A stretch of DNA of 64,000 nucleotides, taken from positions 186,001-250,000 of the forward strand of contig CAJTMV010000002.1 of NCBI GenBank assembly GCA_910577225.1, given 5' to 3'. The stretch comes from an uncultured Eubacterium sp. (lineage in GTDB: Bacteria; Bacillota; Clostridia; Lachnospirales; Lachnospiraceae). The position numbers and the translations under genes were made by a program. Of this stretch, positions 54,266 through 64,000 are shown in pieces (position 1 is the stretch's first letter; each line of letters opens with the position of its first letter). The notes beneath the pieces are model-generated. The model was not told the DNA's origin. It made no database searches and was given only the letters and a program-made list of their open reading frames with translations.

Positions 54266-54880
54266 TTAAAAAGGCAATGCAATTTCTTCGATTTTTTGGA
54301 AAACCTGGTAAAGTTTTGCAACCGGAAGTCCGATCACGTTCTGATAATCCCCTTCGATCGTCTGTACAAAGCGGCCGCCGATGCCCTGCAGTCCATATCC
54401 GCCAGCCTTATCCATCGGTTCTCCGCTATGCACATACGCTGCTATTTCTTTGTCTGTCATTGGATAAAACCTGACGTTGGTACATTCGGCAAATGTGATA
54501 CTCTGCCGCTTTCCTTTGCTGCTGATTGCCAGCGCAACGCCGGTATAAACCTGATGCGTTGTTCCTGCAAGCATCTTTAGCATCTGTGTCGCCTGTAATT
54601 CATCGTCCGGTTTCCCAAGAATCCTCCCGTTGCACGTCACAACGGTATCCGCTCCAAGAATCAGATAGTCCGGATAGGGGTTTTCCTTCGTCCCGCATGC
54701 GCCAAATAGTCTTCGTTCCACTTCTTCCGCCTTTTGTCTGGACAATTCCTGAACGATATCCGACGGGCGGGAGGCTGTATATGTCTCGCTGCCTGTAGCA
54801 CAGACGACCTCAAAGTCCGTAAACAGCTTTTTTAACAGTTCCTTTCTTCTTGGGGACGCGGACGCAAGAATGACGCGCAT
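54266..54880 (-). CDS. maf: Maf-like nucleoside triphosphate pyrophosphatase
   Basis: 204 residues. The family signature LASASPRRKELLKKL is at the start, then YLILGADTVVTCNGRILGKP and YGLQGIGGRFVQTIEGDYQNVIGLP. It hydrolyses non-canonical nucleotides such as dTTP or UTP analogues and affects septum formation. AAGGAG is six bases before the ATG. It lies 32 bases after addA. Confidence 0.94.
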   Translation of the reverse strand: MRVILASASPRRKELLKKLFTDFEVVCATGSETYTASRPSDIVQELSRQKAEEVERRLFGACGTKENPYPDYLILGADTVVTCNGRILGKPDDELQATQMLKMLAGTTHQVYTGVALAISSKGKRQSITFAECTNVRFYPMTDKEIAAYVHSGEPMDKAGGYGLQGIGGRFVQTIEGDYQNVIGLPVAKLYQVFQKIEEIALPF

Positions 54881-54912
54881 AGTACTCTCCTTTCTCCGCT
54901 TCGGTCTGGCAT

Positions 54913-57900
54913 CTATACTTCCACCAGCTGTCCGAGCGAAAACGAATATATCAATTTTTCTTTTAATTTCTTTCCAGTTGCTTTCTGCAAAGCCTGCGCA
55001 TACAATTCCAGCTGTACTTTATATCGTTCCCGCAGCTGCTCTTTTACCGCTGCCACATCCGTTTTATAATCCAGAATCACAAGCTGGTCATCTTCCACCC
55101 AGTATACATCCACAATTCCCTGAATCAGCACAAGCTGGTTTCCAGCTCCCTCGTACAGATCGCACGCCGGTATTCCCATTACAAACGGCTGTTCTTTATA
55201 CAGCTCTCCCCGCTGGCTGGCCATCGCCATGCGTCTGGCCGCCGGACTATCCAGAAATCGCGCGATCGTGCGTGGACTGACCAGATCCTTCATCTCCTGC
55301 GTAATCCGCTGCTCCCTGAGCATACGCTCCATCTGTATGCGGATATCCGCGACGCGGTCCTTACTGTGAACGCTCTGTACAAAATCCACCTCTTCCAGTA
55401 CCTTATGCACGGCGCTGCCCCGGAGCGCGCCAAAGTTTTCCTGCTGCGTGTGCACGCCCATAAAAGCAGGCACAGGCGCTGTCTGTTCTTTCTCAAACCA
55501 CTGCTCCGGCTGTACTGCGGGAGCGTCTTCTTCCAGCACCACCTTTAACCGGTGCTTTAGTTCGGTAACGGATATTTTGGTCTTAAGATCGGTATCCGCC
55601 GCGAACGGATAATTCCAGGACAGCTTCCCGTCCAGCTGATCGTACAGCTCACGGTTCGCTGTCTGATAAAGCCCTGTCACCTGCGCCTGACTTAACTTTT
55701 CGATCGCCGCTTCTACCGTTTCCTGCAGCTGCAGCTGCTCTGGCTCACAGACGCGGACCTCATACAAATCCCGCTCCTGCATGGCGCATGGATAAATCCA
55801 TTCCAGATAAGAGGATGCCCGGTATCTTGTAAAATAATCCATGGTACGCCCGGTATCCGAATCCAGCTCTTTGACCGCAGCGGTCATAATCAGCTTTTCT
55901 TTTGCTCTTGTCAGCGCCACGTAGAGCACGCGCAGCTCTTCCCCCTGATTTTCAATCCCGATTTCATTTTCCAATATCTTTTTGATAAATCCAGGTTTAC
56001 GGGTTCTTTTTTCCGTATCTATTTCATCCAGTCCGATTCCATACTCCGGATGAAGTACGAGACGGCTGCGAATATCCTGCCTGTTAAACTGTTTCCCCAT
56101 GCCGCTGACAAATACGACCGGAAACTCGAGACCTTTGCTTTTGTGAATGCTCATAATCCGTACAACGTCTTCGTTTTCACCGGTAATATCCGCTTCTCCA
56201 AAATCTATTTCATATTTTTTTAATTTTTCAATATACCGCACAAAATGAAACAGTCCCTGATAGCTGGTCTTTTCATACGCAATGGCTTTTTCCAGCAGCA
56301 TGTCGATGTTTGCCCGACGCTGTTCCCCGGCGGGCATTGCCTGAATATACGACGCATATCCGGTTTCCTGCAAAACGATCTGTATCAGCTTATGAATCGG
56401 CGTATAAGACGTCAGGCTTCTGAGCCTTCGATATCGCTGCAAAAACGCGTCCGCTTTTACCCGCAGCGGGTCCTCTTCACTGGCATACTGCGCAAAATCT
56501 TCCAGCGCCAGAAAGTAAAAATGTTCCTTTCCAAACGTGCGTATCCGCGCCAGCTCCTGCCCGTTCATGCCTCCGATCGGCGACGTCAGCACTGCTGCCG
56601 TCGGAATATCCTGCAGCGGATTATCCAGCATCGACAGCATACTCAGAATCGTCCGTATCTCCAGAGTACCAAAATATCCGGTTCTGGAAGACGTGTGCGC
56701 CGGAATGCCCGCTTCTGTCAGCACCTTTAAAAACAGCTCCGACCATCCGGTCATACTGCGCAGTAATATTACCATATCTCCATACCGCACCCTGCGCAGC
56801 TGTCCGCTTTCCCGATCTGTCACCATCTGCGTTTCCAGCAGTTCCCGTATCCGGGCCGCGATCATACGCGCCTCCAGTTCCTGCAGACTTTGCATATGCG
56901 CCTGTTCCAGCTCTTCCTGCGAAGCCTTTGCCAGCAGCAGCTCGCTTTGAAACATCTGCGGCTGATCCGGCTGCGGATAGGACGCTCCCGCGTAAAGCGC
57001 AGCCTGCTGATCGTATTCCACATTTCCCAGATCTTCGTGCATAATCTGATAAAAGATCTGGTTTACCGACGCTACGACCTGCGTCCGGCTGCGGAAATTT
57101 TTATGCAGATCGATTTTTTGCCTGCTGCTTTCTTCATCCGTATAGGTTTTATATTTTTCCATAAACAGCTCTGGTCTTGCCAGACGAAAACGATAAATAC
57201 TCTGCTTCACGTCGCCGACCATAAAAATATTGTGCTCTCCCAGCTCTTCGCGCGATACCGCCTTTAAAATCGTCTCCTGCACATAGTTACTGTCCTGGTA
57301 TTCGTCGATCATAATCTCTTCAAACATTTCGCGCAGCTCTGCCGCCGCAGCCGTCGGTTTCTTTGTATCCGCGTCTACCAGTATGCGCAGCGCAAAATGT
57401 TCAATATCCGAAAAATCCAGCACATTTCGTTCCTTTTTCTGCGTCTGATACGCGTCTGTAAATGTCCTGGTCAGCTCCGCCAGCGCCGCGATATCGGGTA
57501 AAACAGCATGGATGCCGGAAAGTATTGTGTCCGGCTGCTGATAAAAATACGACTCTTTGATTTTTCCAAGCGTATCCTTTACCGTTTTGCGTATGCTTTT
57601 CACCTGTTCCTGCTTTTCTTTGCTGCCGTCGTACTTTCGGTTCACGCCGAGTTTGGTAAAGCGCAGATGCAGCATTTTGTCACTGTACGCCTGATAAGTA
57701 CGACAGCCGCACAGCTGTTCCAGCAGGGCCTGATCGTCTTCGATCGCCGCCAGATACATCCCCGGGCCGTCCTCCTGCGCGCATATCCTTCTGGCTGATT
57801 CCGTCTGCTTCTTTAAGTCATGCATCACATACCCAAGATACCGCAGCAGACCATGCATCCACTTTTGTTCGTCCAGCGTCCGTTCATCCAGCTGATAATA

Positions 57901-58485
57901 TGCAGGCAGTGCGGCAAGCCATTCCTGCGGCCATGGATAGCTCTGTGAAAAATCATACAGCCGCATCATAAAATCGACCAGCACAGCATCGCTTTTTGCC
58001 GTCGCATAACGGTCTGCCAGCCGCAGAAATCCTTCCGAACGCTGCTGATAACACTGCTCCATAACGGTACGCGCCACATCCTGTTTTAACAGCTCAAGCT
58101 CCCCGGGATCCGCAATCCGAAACGACGGCTCCAGATCGATCGTCTGAAAATAATTGCGCACCACATACAGACAAAAGCTGTCAATCGTCGTAATCTGCGC
58201 ATTATGCACCAGCGTTGCCTGCCGCTGCAGACTGCTGTTGTCCGGTTCCTCTTCCAGCTTTTTTTCTATGGCCTGGCTGATACGTTCACGCATTTCTGCC
58301 GCCGCTGCCTTTGTAAACGTTACGACCAGCATCCGGTCGATATCGGTCGGATGCTGTCTGTCCAGTACTTTCTGCACAATACGTTCTACCAATACTGCCG
58401 TCTTTCCGGAACCTGCAGCTGCAGAAACCAGAAGATTACGGTTTCTTAACGTAATTACCTGCTGCTGTTCGTTTGTCCATGTCAT
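54913..58485 (-). CDS. addA: ATP-dependent helicase/nuclease subunit A
   Basis: 1190 residues, UvrD-like helicase plus nuclease. Walker A is AAAGSGKT (22-29), helicase motif II is IMIDEYQDSN, motif III is VGDVKQSIYRFR, motif VI is LYVALTRAKEKL, and the C-terminal RecB nuclease motif is VILDYKTDV. AddAB processes double-strand breaks for RecA in Firmicutes and degrades linear foreign DNA. The start at 58485 has AGGGA nine bases upstream; an ATG two codons earlier is too close. addB is 78 bases upstream. Confidence 0.96.
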   Translation of the reverse strand: MTWTNEQQQVITLRNRNLLVSAAAGSGKTAVLVERIVQKVLDRQHPTDIDRMLVVTFTKAAAAEMRERISQAIEKKLEEEPDNSSLQRQATLVHNAQITTIDSFCLYVVRNYFQTIDLEPSFRIADPGELELLKQDVARTVMEQCYQQRSEGFLRLADRYATAKSDAVLVDFMMRLYDFSQSYPWPQEWLAALPAYYQLDERTLDEQKWMHGLLRYLGYVMHDLKKQTESARRICAQEDGPGMYLAAIEDDQALLEQLCGCRTYQAYSDKMLHLRFTKLGVNRKYDGSKEKQEQVKSIRKTVKDTLGKIKESYFYQQPDTILSGIHAVLPDIAALAELTRTFTDAYQTQKKERNVLDFSDIEHFALRILVDADTKKPTAAAAELREMFEEIMIDEYQDSNYVQETILKAVSREELGEHNIFMVGDVKQSIYRFRLARPELFMEKYKTYTDEESSRQKIDLHKNFRSRTQVVASVNQIFYQIMHEDLGNVEYDQQAALYAGASYPQPDQPQMFQSELLLAKASQEELEQAHMQSLQELEARMIAARIRELLETQMVTDRESGQLRRVRYGDMVILLRSMTGWSELFLKVLTEAGIPAHTSSRTGYFGTLEIRTILSMLSMLDNPLQDIPTAAVLTSPIGGMNGQELARIRTFGKEHFYFLALEDFAQYASEEDPLRVKADAFLQRYRRLRSLTSYTPIHKLIQIVLQETGYASYIQAMPAGEQRRANIDMLLEKAIAYEKTSYQGLFHFVRYIEKLKKYEIDFGEADITGENEDVVRIMSIHKSKGLEFPVVFVSGMGKQFNRQDIRSRLVLHPEYGIGLDEIDTEKRTRKPGFIKKILENEIGIENQGEELRVLYVALTRAKEKLIMTAAVKELDSDTGRTMDYFTRYRASSYLEWIYPCAMQERDLYEVRVCEPEQLQLQETVEAAIEKLSQAQVTGLYQTANRELYDQLDGKLSWNYPFAADTDLKTKISVTELKHRLKVVLEEDAPAVQPEQWFEKEQTAPVPAFMGVHTQQENFGALRGSAVHKVLEEVDFVQSVHSKDRVADIRIQMERMLREQRITQEMKDLVSPRTIARFLDSPAARRMAMASQRGELYKEQPFVMGIPACDLYEGAGNQLVLIQGIVDVYWVEDDQLVILDYKTDVAAVKEQLRERYKVQLELYAQALQKATGKKLKEKLIYSFSLGQLVEV

Positions 58486-58563
58486 TCCCATAGTTCCCTG
58501 CCTTTATTTAAAATCGCTGCCCGTTGCTCTGTTTCTAACCGCTGCGACAGGCTGCCCGAACGA

Positions 58564-61500
58564 TTACTCTTTCTTCATCTGTTCCAGAATATCCGCCGCC
58601 TGATCTGATTTTTCCAGTCTGCGAAAAGAAAATCCGTCGATCTTTTCGTCAAAACCGCACACGCTGCGGTACTCGCAGTATTCGCACGGCGTCCGTCCGT
58701 TCAGCTCGTACGGATTGACTGAAATCTCTCCATGCATCATGCGAACGCCAAGCTCTGCAATTTTGCGGTTCACATAATCTGAAATCGTCCCGAACTGTTC
58801 CTGCGAGATTGCTTTGGAATTTTTGCGCAGCGTGCCGTCTTTGTTTTCCGTAACTGGCAGTATGCTGGAAGAAGACTGCATCTGCTGATCCATCGCCCGG
58901 TATACGATCGGATCTTCATCCACATATCCGTCCAGCTTCAGCTTTGCGAAAATCTGTTCCCGAATCTCCTCCTCGGTCAGTTCCTGATCCGTATCCAGCA
59001 GCGGATCGTCGATATGATAGTAAAAAATACCAGCCGGACGGACCGTTTTATCCGGATGCTTTTCACGCATCAGCTCGACCGCCGCATTCAGATAAACAAC
59101 CAGCTGCAGCTGGAGTCCATGATAGAACGACAGCAGCTGAAAGCTGGTATTTCCGGATTTATAATCGATCACTCTGACATATACTTCCTGTTCTCTCTCC
59201 CATACGTCCATACGATCGATACGGCCGCGCAGACGCATCTTTTCTTCCTCGCCAAGCTGGAAATTAATCGCATCCAGCCTGCTGACATACTGGAACGCCA
59301 CCTCGTAATTTTCCGGAAGAAAGCAGCCGCTTCGTATCTGGCGTCCCAGCACATCGACCGTCCGGTTCAGTACTTTTTCCATCCGCCGCACGAGATAAAT
59401 GTTGCGCTCCCCATCTGCCAGGGCCGTATTTTTGCATGCCGCAATCGCCTGATCGATCGCTTCTTTGGCATACTGCTCCTGCCGCTCCCCTGTCAGCTGA
59501 AACCAGTCGTCTCCTGCCGCCTGCATTCTGCGGGCGAACTGTTCGAGCGCATCATGCAATATGCTTCCAAAATCCACCGGCTCAAATTCATTCAGCTGCC
59601 GTCTGGTCAGCTTTAACCCATACTGAAGAAAATGCGCAAACGCACATCCTGCAAACCGCTCCAGACGCGTTACGGAGTTTTCCAAAACCGTGCCATAGAG
59701 CTGCCGCGCAATCTCTCTGCCAAGCTGCGAATCCTCATGCACAAAAAACGCCGCGTTCACATAATCAGAAATCGTCAGTTTCCAGGACTCCTGATTCATA
59801 TACCAGGCATACAATGCTTTCCATTCCTCCGCGGTTTCTCCGTTTTTCGCCTGTGCCAGTCCGCGTAAAAAATACTGCATACTGCTTTTTGCGGTTGCCG
59901 TCTCCTCTTTTGGCGTACGTATGGCAAGCTGCGGAAACATCTTTTGTATAACCCCGATCAGATAGGATTTCCGTCTCGTAGTTCCTTCCTGTCCAGCCTG
60001 CGAATAGGTCAGATACAGCCGGTTCGACGGTTTGGTCAGATTCAGATACAGATAAAACTTCTGAATAAACGCCTTCTCTCTGGCCGTCGGCGCCAGCACA
60101 AGCTCCGATGAAAGCAGTTTTTCACGTTCATATTCAGAGAGAATCCCGTTTACAGATTCCTGTTTTGGAACCATACCGTCATTGACCCCGATAAAAAATA
60201 ATACTTTAATATGCTCCAGCCTTGTCCGCTCGATATCGCCAAACAATACCCGGTCATATCCGGGCGGAATAATCCCTACCTGGGACGCTTCAAATCCCGC
60301 GTCCAGAATCTCCGCAAATTCTTTCCCGGATACCGTTTCCTCTCCCAGCAACGAAACGACCTTGTCCAGCAGCTGTATTACAATCTCATAAATCTGCTCG
60401 TTTTCCTTTGCCTGCGCCAGCATCCCCTGTATTTCAAACTGCTGTCTTTGCTCCTCCACCTGTTCCCGAACCCTGAGAGCGACAAGCAGCTCATACAAAG
60501 CGGCTGCCATTTCCCGCACAGTCGCTCCCTTTTTTTTCATCACTTCGTGAAACGGTAAAAAACAGGAAATCAACGCCTCGCGCGCTTCGTTTAATGTTTC
60601 CAGCTCCGCTTCTTCCAGCCAGTCCGCCGTACGCACCCAGCTTTTTTTCAGCCGGCCGAATCCACGAATCCCAAATGCCAGCAGATAGTTTTCCATCAGA
60701 TCCGTCGTATACGAATCCATGCCGCTTAATCCGCTCTTTAAATAGCGCGTCACGCTTTCATAAGAATAATCGGACGTCTCCATTTCCAAAACCGCACGCA
60801 CCAGTTCCGTCATTGGATGAAACAGTATATTTTTTTTCTGATCGATAAAAATCGGAACCTGATACAGTTCAAAAATCTCCTCCGCATAATTGGCATACGA
60901 AGGTACGTCTGCCGTCACAACCGCCAGATCCATATACCGGTAATGCTCTTTGGACACAAGCCTCCGGATTTCTCCCGCTACGAAACGCAGCTCGTCCTTC
61001 GGCTGAAACAGACTGCAGATCTGAATCTCCTGCTGCTCTTTTTCATATCTGTCCGGACAGTTTCGAAACAGATTCTGTTCCAGATGAAAGATCGCCGGAG
61101 CGTTTTTAAATCGTTTCTGACGCCCCAGGCCGGTCAGCACCGGATCCAGGATTTCCACTTTCTGACGTCTGGCCGTATCACAGAGTCCCTGAACGGTCTT
61201 TTTACTTAAATAAAATAAATCGTGAATATCCGGCTCTCCATATATCGGATCTCTTTCGTCGATCGTTACCGCGATCTGCACGCTTTCAGCCAGCACGAAC
61301 AGTTCTTCCAAAAACGCGTGCTGCACAGGCGTAAAGCCGGTATAACCATCGAGTACGACAACGCTGCCCCGCAGCATTTCCGATTCCGGCGCCACCTTTG
61401 TAAGCAGATTCACAACCTCATCCGCCGTTACATATTTTCCTTCCAGATAATCCAAAAACCCACGGTAAAGCGTCACAATATCATTCAGCTTATACCAGAG

Positions 61501-61953
61501 TGCATTTTTATGCTCAAGCGTATCCGTAACCCGCTCCAGATCTTCGATCGATATGTGATACTGGGTCAGTTCCGAGATCAGCGACTTCATTTCGCTGATA
61601 TATCCGGTCTTTCTGATATTGGCGCCCAGCAGCTGCAGCCTGTCTGCCTGTTCCATCGCCACATTCCGCAGCACCAGATTTTTTCCGTTTTCTTCCAATA
61701 CGACGATATCCATCATGCCCAGATCGTCAAACACCCGATAAGCCAGCCGCTGAAAGCTCAGCACATCGATATTTAAAATCGCATGCGCCGGATGTCTGTC
61801 TACAAATTCTCTCTGCGTCTGCATCGTAAACTGTTCCGGTACGAGAAACAAAAAATTTTTGTCCGGATATTGCATTGCCTGTTCCAGCACATGTTCATAA
61901 AGCCAGGAAGATTTTCCGCTGCCGGAATTGCCTAAGATAAACTGTAATGCCAT
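58564..61953 (-). CDS. addB: ATP-dependent helicase/nuclease subunit B
   Basis: 1129 residues. It begins ALQFILGNSGSGKSS with Walker A-like GNSGSGKS (8-15). The C-terminal nuclease has VRVIDYKSGN. The [4Fe-4S] cluster ligands are Cys in FAGCAFAHF and the CEYCEYRSVC cluster near the end. AddB scans for Chi and holds the duplex. The start at 61953 is the family start with AAAGGAG eleven bases upstream; the frame is open 27 codons further but without a site. Confidence 0.96.
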   Translation of the reverse strand: MALQFILGNSGSGKSSWLYEHVLEQAMQYPDKNFLFLVPEQFTMQTQREFVDRHPAHAILNIDVLSFQRLAYRVFDDLGMMDIVVLEENGKNLVLRNVAMEQADRLQLLGANIRKTGYISEMKSLISELTQYHISIEDLERVTDTLEHKNALWYKLNDIVTLYRGFLDYLEGKYVTADEVVNLLTKVAPESEMLRGSVVVLDGYTGFTPVQHAFLEELFVLAESVQIAVTIDERDPIYGEPDIHDLFYLSKKTVQGLCDTARRQKVEILDPVLTGLGRQKRFKNAPAIFHLEQNLFRNCPDRYEKEQQEIQICSLFQPKDELRFVAGEIRRLVSKEHYRYMDLAVVTADVPSYANYAEEIFELYQVPIFIDQKKNILFHPMTELVRAVLEMETSDYSYESVTRYLKSGLSGMDSYTTDLMENYLLAFGIRGFGRLKKSWVRTADWLEEAELETLNEAREALISCFLPFHEVMKKKGATVREMAAALYELLVALRVREQVEEQRQQFEIQGMLAQAKENEQIYEIVIQLLDKVVSLLGEETVSGKEFAEILDAGFEASQVGIIPPGYDRVLFGDIERTRLEHIKVLFFIGVNDGMVPKQESVNGILSEYEREKLLSSELVLAPTAREKAFIQKFYLYLNLTKPSNRLYLTYSQAGQEGTTRRKSYLIGVIQKMFPQLAIRTPKEETATAKSSMQYFLRGLAQAKNGETAEEWKALYAWYMNQESWKLTISDYVNAAFFVHEDSQLGREIARQLYGTVLENSVTRLERFAGCAFAHFLQYGLKLTRRQLNEFEPVDFGSILHDALEQFARRMQAAGDDWFQLTGERQEQYAKEAIDQAIAACKNTALADGERNIYLVRRMEKVLNRTVDVLGRQIRSGCFLPENYEVAFQYVSRLDAINFQLGEEEKMRLRGRIDRMDVWEREQEVYVRVIDYKSGNTSFQLLSFYHGLQLQLVVYLNAAVELMREKHPDKTVRPAGIFYYHIDDPLLDTDQELTEEEIREQIFAKLKLDGYVDEDPIVYRAMDQQMQSSSSILPVTENKDGTLRKNSKAISQEQFGTISDYVNRKIAELGVRMMHGEISVNPYELNGRTPCEYCEYRSVCGFDEKIDGFSFRRLEKSDQAADILEQMKKE

Positions 61954-62005
61954 CGATTCGATTACTCCTTTCAGCAATGAACGATACCCGACGGGTATAC
62001 GGCGG

Positions 62006-62030
62006 ACGACGCTGCATAAAGCAGCGTCGT
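62006..62030. terminator. Hairpin between chemoreceptor and addB
   Basis: ACGACGCTGC and GCAGCGTCGT are perfect ten-base arms around ATAAA, 35 bases past the chemoreceptor stop. There is no T-run on minus, so it is a weak or Rho-aided terminator, or a leader hairpin of addB. Confidence 0.55.
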
Positions 62031-62064
62031 TCACACAGCCACATCAACGCAGCCCGAGCTTTTC

Positions 62065-63804
62065 TTACAGTTTTGTAAAAATCTCTGTCTCGTGCTTTAG
62101 CTTTGTAGCAATCCCTTTGTTTTCGCTCATTTGAACGTTAATATTTTCCATATCCGTAACAAGTACCTGCATATTTTCAGCTGTTCCGCTGACGCCGCTG
62201 ACACCTTCGTCGATGGCGACGCTAATCGTATGTATGGAATCCGCGATTTCGGCCACGGATTCTTTGAGCGTATCGGTCTTAACGTCAAACTCCTGCATCA
62301 CTTCTTCGATATAAGTCGCGTTTTTCTTGTAAGCGTCCCCAGCTGATACAAATGCTTCAAACTCCGGCAAAATCGATTCGTTCATATAAGTCACCAGACT
62401 CTGTGCATGATCGGCCAGATTACGGACTGCTTCTGTTACGATAACATTAATCCGCTGGATATTATTGGCCGATTCTCTTGTCGCTGCCGCCAGCTGACTG
62501 ATCTCGCCCGCAACGACCGCAAAGCCTCTTCCTGCTTCTCCGGCTCTTGCCGCCTCAATCGACGCGTTCAGGGCGAGCAGATTGGTCTGACTTGCCACGC
62601 TTAAGATATCGCTCGTGAGCGTATTGACCTGATCGACGCTTTTGCTATTTTCAATTGCCTCGTTTAATACAGATAAAATCTCGCTGATCTTAACGCTGGT
62701 CGTCTCCATATTATTACGTGCCTTGTCTGCGATTTCCTCTGCGTGTACTTTCATCTGTCTGGAATATCCGTTGATCTCTGTCGAACGATCTGCAATATTG
62801 ATCACCTCATCGTTTACAGATTCCGCATTTTCGCTGATGGTCTGCGCGTTATTCGACACTGCCTCCATCGTCGCGGACAGCTCTTCGGTCAGTGCGGACA
62901 GCTCTGAGACGCTGTTGTTGGATGTCGTTACATTGTCCATAACCTCAGATACGACGACGTCCATTTTCTGTGAATTATCGGTAATAATCCGGAAAATGTT
63001 CTGCAGTTTTTCCAAAAAGACGTTGATGCCTTCTCCCAGAGCAGCGATTTCATCGTTGGACAAAATAGCGACACGTTTTGTCAGATCGCCTTCTTTTTGA
63101 TCGATGCCCTGAATAATTTCGGATAAGTCGTGCTCCGCCTTTGCAATTGGCCGTAATACGTGTCTGTTCGAGCTGTATATCGCATACAAAACAGCCAGTA
63201 CGCTGACTGCGATTGTAATGCCGTTCGTCACAAGGCTGACCGAATATACGCGCGAAAGCTGTGCTCTGGCTTCCTGTGCCGCCTGTGTTGCATGCTCCCC
63301 GATCACGCTGATATCGTTTAATATTTTCTCAACACATGGCGCTACTTCCGTACTTGCCGCGGTATTTGCCAAAGATCTCTGTACGTTTGCGCTAAACGCG
63401 CATACCCTGCGCAGCGCCAGCGTCAGTTCGTCAAACTGAGCCTGCATTTCCTGATAATATTGTTTGTCCCCTTCGATCAGATACTGCTCATAATTTTTCA
63501 GACTTTGCGCAAGCGTTACTTCGTTTGCCTTGATCGTATTTACCGTATCGATCATAGTTTTTGAATTAATCGCTACCGCATGGGACAGTCCCAGATTATG
63601 TAACTGCTGCACCTGTTCCCTGATCGAGCTTAACTCCGTAAGGCTCGTCATGGAATGATCGGCAATCTCTGAGGCATTCTGATTTACTTTTTGTATGTTG
63701 AATATCGCAATCAGATTCGACACAATGGCAACGATGCCCAGAATCAGGACTGGCAGCATAATGCGCACTTTAATACTTCTGTGCTTTGTTCGTTTCTTTT
63801 CCAT
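62065..63804 (-). CDS. Methyl-accepting chemotaxis protein linked to a binding-protein gene
   Basis: 579 residues. Helix 1 at about 14-35 and helix 2 at about 190-210 frame a four-helix-bundle sensor (HSMTSLTELSSIREQVQQLHNLGL). HAMP follows, then the signalling domain with SQTNLLALNASIEAARAGEAGRGF. AGGAGG eight bases before the ATG overlaps the 3' end of the upstream gene, only 13 bases away. Co-transcription with a solute-binding protein suggests the receptor senses the ligand through that protein. Confidence 0.94.
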   Translation of the reverse strand: MEKKRTKHRSIKVRIMLPVLILGIVAIVSNLIAIFNIQKVNQNASEIADHSMTSLTELSSIREQVQQLHNLGLSHAVAINSKTMIDTVNTIKANEVTLAQSLKNYEQYLIEGDKQYYQEMQAQFDELTLALRRVCAFSANVQRSLANTAASTEVAPCVEKILNDISVIGEHATQAAQEARAQLSRVYSVSLVTNGITIAVSVLAVLYAIYSSNRHVLRPIAKAEHDLSEIIQGIDQKEGDLTKRVAILSNDEIAALGEGINVFLEKLQNIFRIITDNSQKMDVVVSEVMDNVTTSNNSVSELSALTEELSATMEAVSNNAQTISENAESVNDEVINIADRSTEINGYSRQMKVHAEEIADKARNNMETTSVKISEILSVLNEAIENSKSVDQVNTLTSDILSVASQTNLLALNASIEAARAGEAGRGFAVVAGEISQLAAATRESANNIQRINVIVTEAVRNLADHAQSLVTYMNESILPEFEAFVSAGDAYKKNATYIEEVMQEFDVKTDTLKESVAEIADSIHTISVAIDEGVSGVSGTAENMQVLVTDMENINVQMSENKGIATKLKHETEIFTKL

Positions 63805-63817
63805 CCAGACGTCCCTC

Positions 63818-64000
63818 CTATTCCGTTATGTCGCTGACCATTTCATCCAGCAGATCCTGCAGCGGTACATTGCCAGGATTTCCGGCTGCCATCGTTATGC
63901 CAAAGCTCTGCACCGGATCCCAGTATTTTTGTCCGACTTTTTGCAGTACGCCAAATGCAGACTGATCCAGCACAGCCAGAATCGCTGCGTTTCTCTGAAT
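63818..64000 (-). CDS. C-terminus of probable extracellular solute-binding protein (5' part outside window)
   Basis: Only the last 60 residues are in the window, reading leftward from the edge to TAG at 63818-63820. LAVLDQSAFGVLQKVGQKYWDPVQ and the ending VPLQDLLDEMVSDITE fit the C-terminal helices of sugar-type ABC binding proteins. The call rests on pattern alone. The chemoreceptor start follows 13 bases later. Confidence 0.5.
   Translation of the reverse strand: MQRNAAILAVLDQSAFGVLQKVGQKYWDPVQSFGITMAAGNPGNVPLQDLLDEMVSDITE

Overview
The window looks like chromosomal DNA of a motile, anaerobic Firmicute of the Lachnospiraceae type. The evidence is strong AGGAGG-type ribosome binding sites, TTGACA/TATAAT promoters, [FeFe]-hydrogenase-like and FeoA/FeoA/FeoB genes with a FeoB-associated Cys-rich peptide, DUF3793 and DUF1667 proteins, AddAB in place of RecBCD, and several chemoreceptors. 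There is no rRNA or other marker that fixes the species. Almost every gene lies on the minus strand; only two chemoreceptors and one Rpn-type nuclease gene are on plus. No rRNA, tRNA, CRISPR array or complete prophage was seen.

Layout: 1-1.3 kb, 3' truncated hydrogenase-like iron-sulfur protein. 1.4-3.2 kb, a palindromic MITE-like repeat (two tandem copies and one inverted mosaic copy) around a secreted GH25 protein. 3.2-6.4 kb, ferrous-iron uptake (feoA, feoA, feoB, small Cys-rich peptide), with the same palindromic operator over two promoters. 6.4-11.9 kb, PyrE-like protein, dut, parC and parE. 12-17.3 kb, glycerol operon (glpK, GlpA-like, FAD oxidoreductase, DUF1667) ending in a CAT-like acetyltransferase, behind a perfect consensus promoter. 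17.5-21.1 kb, two chemoreceptors. 21.3-26 kb, DUF3793, ung, hisF, hisH and a large membrane-anchored protein. 26-33.6 kb, cheV, a lipoprotein, a two-component system, an RNA-methylase-like protein with a repeat tail and a cell-wall amidase. 33.6-37.5 kb, part of the heme/siroheme pathway (cobA-hemD, hemB, hemL).

The 37.6-43 kb stretch is accessory. It holds an Rpn-type nuclease, then an AT-rich ECF-sigma/membrane protein/ABC operon whose permease is frameshifted in a G6 tract, then non-coding DNA with 44-bp tandem motifs resembling transposon ends. From 43 to 50.1 kb come a DUF4173 membrane protein with a decapeptide minisatellite, an unknown protein, an EamA transporter and a 979-residue SIR2-domain protein with the architecture of defence-associated sirtuins but a replaced catalytic Asn. 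From 50.4 to 62 kb a long minus-strand run holds addB, addA, maf, a PrsA-like foldase, an AlkD-like protein and surface proteins. The window ends with a third chemoreceptor directly behind the 3' end of a probable solute-binding protein gene.

The best candidate for an undescribed system is the diverged SIR2 protein at 47.2-50.1 kb. Next are the MITE-like repeat, the paired Feo operators and the phase-variation-like frameshift in the sigma/ABC island. Where two starts were possible, the one with a proper ribosome binding site was used, so several genes are shorter than their longest open frame.
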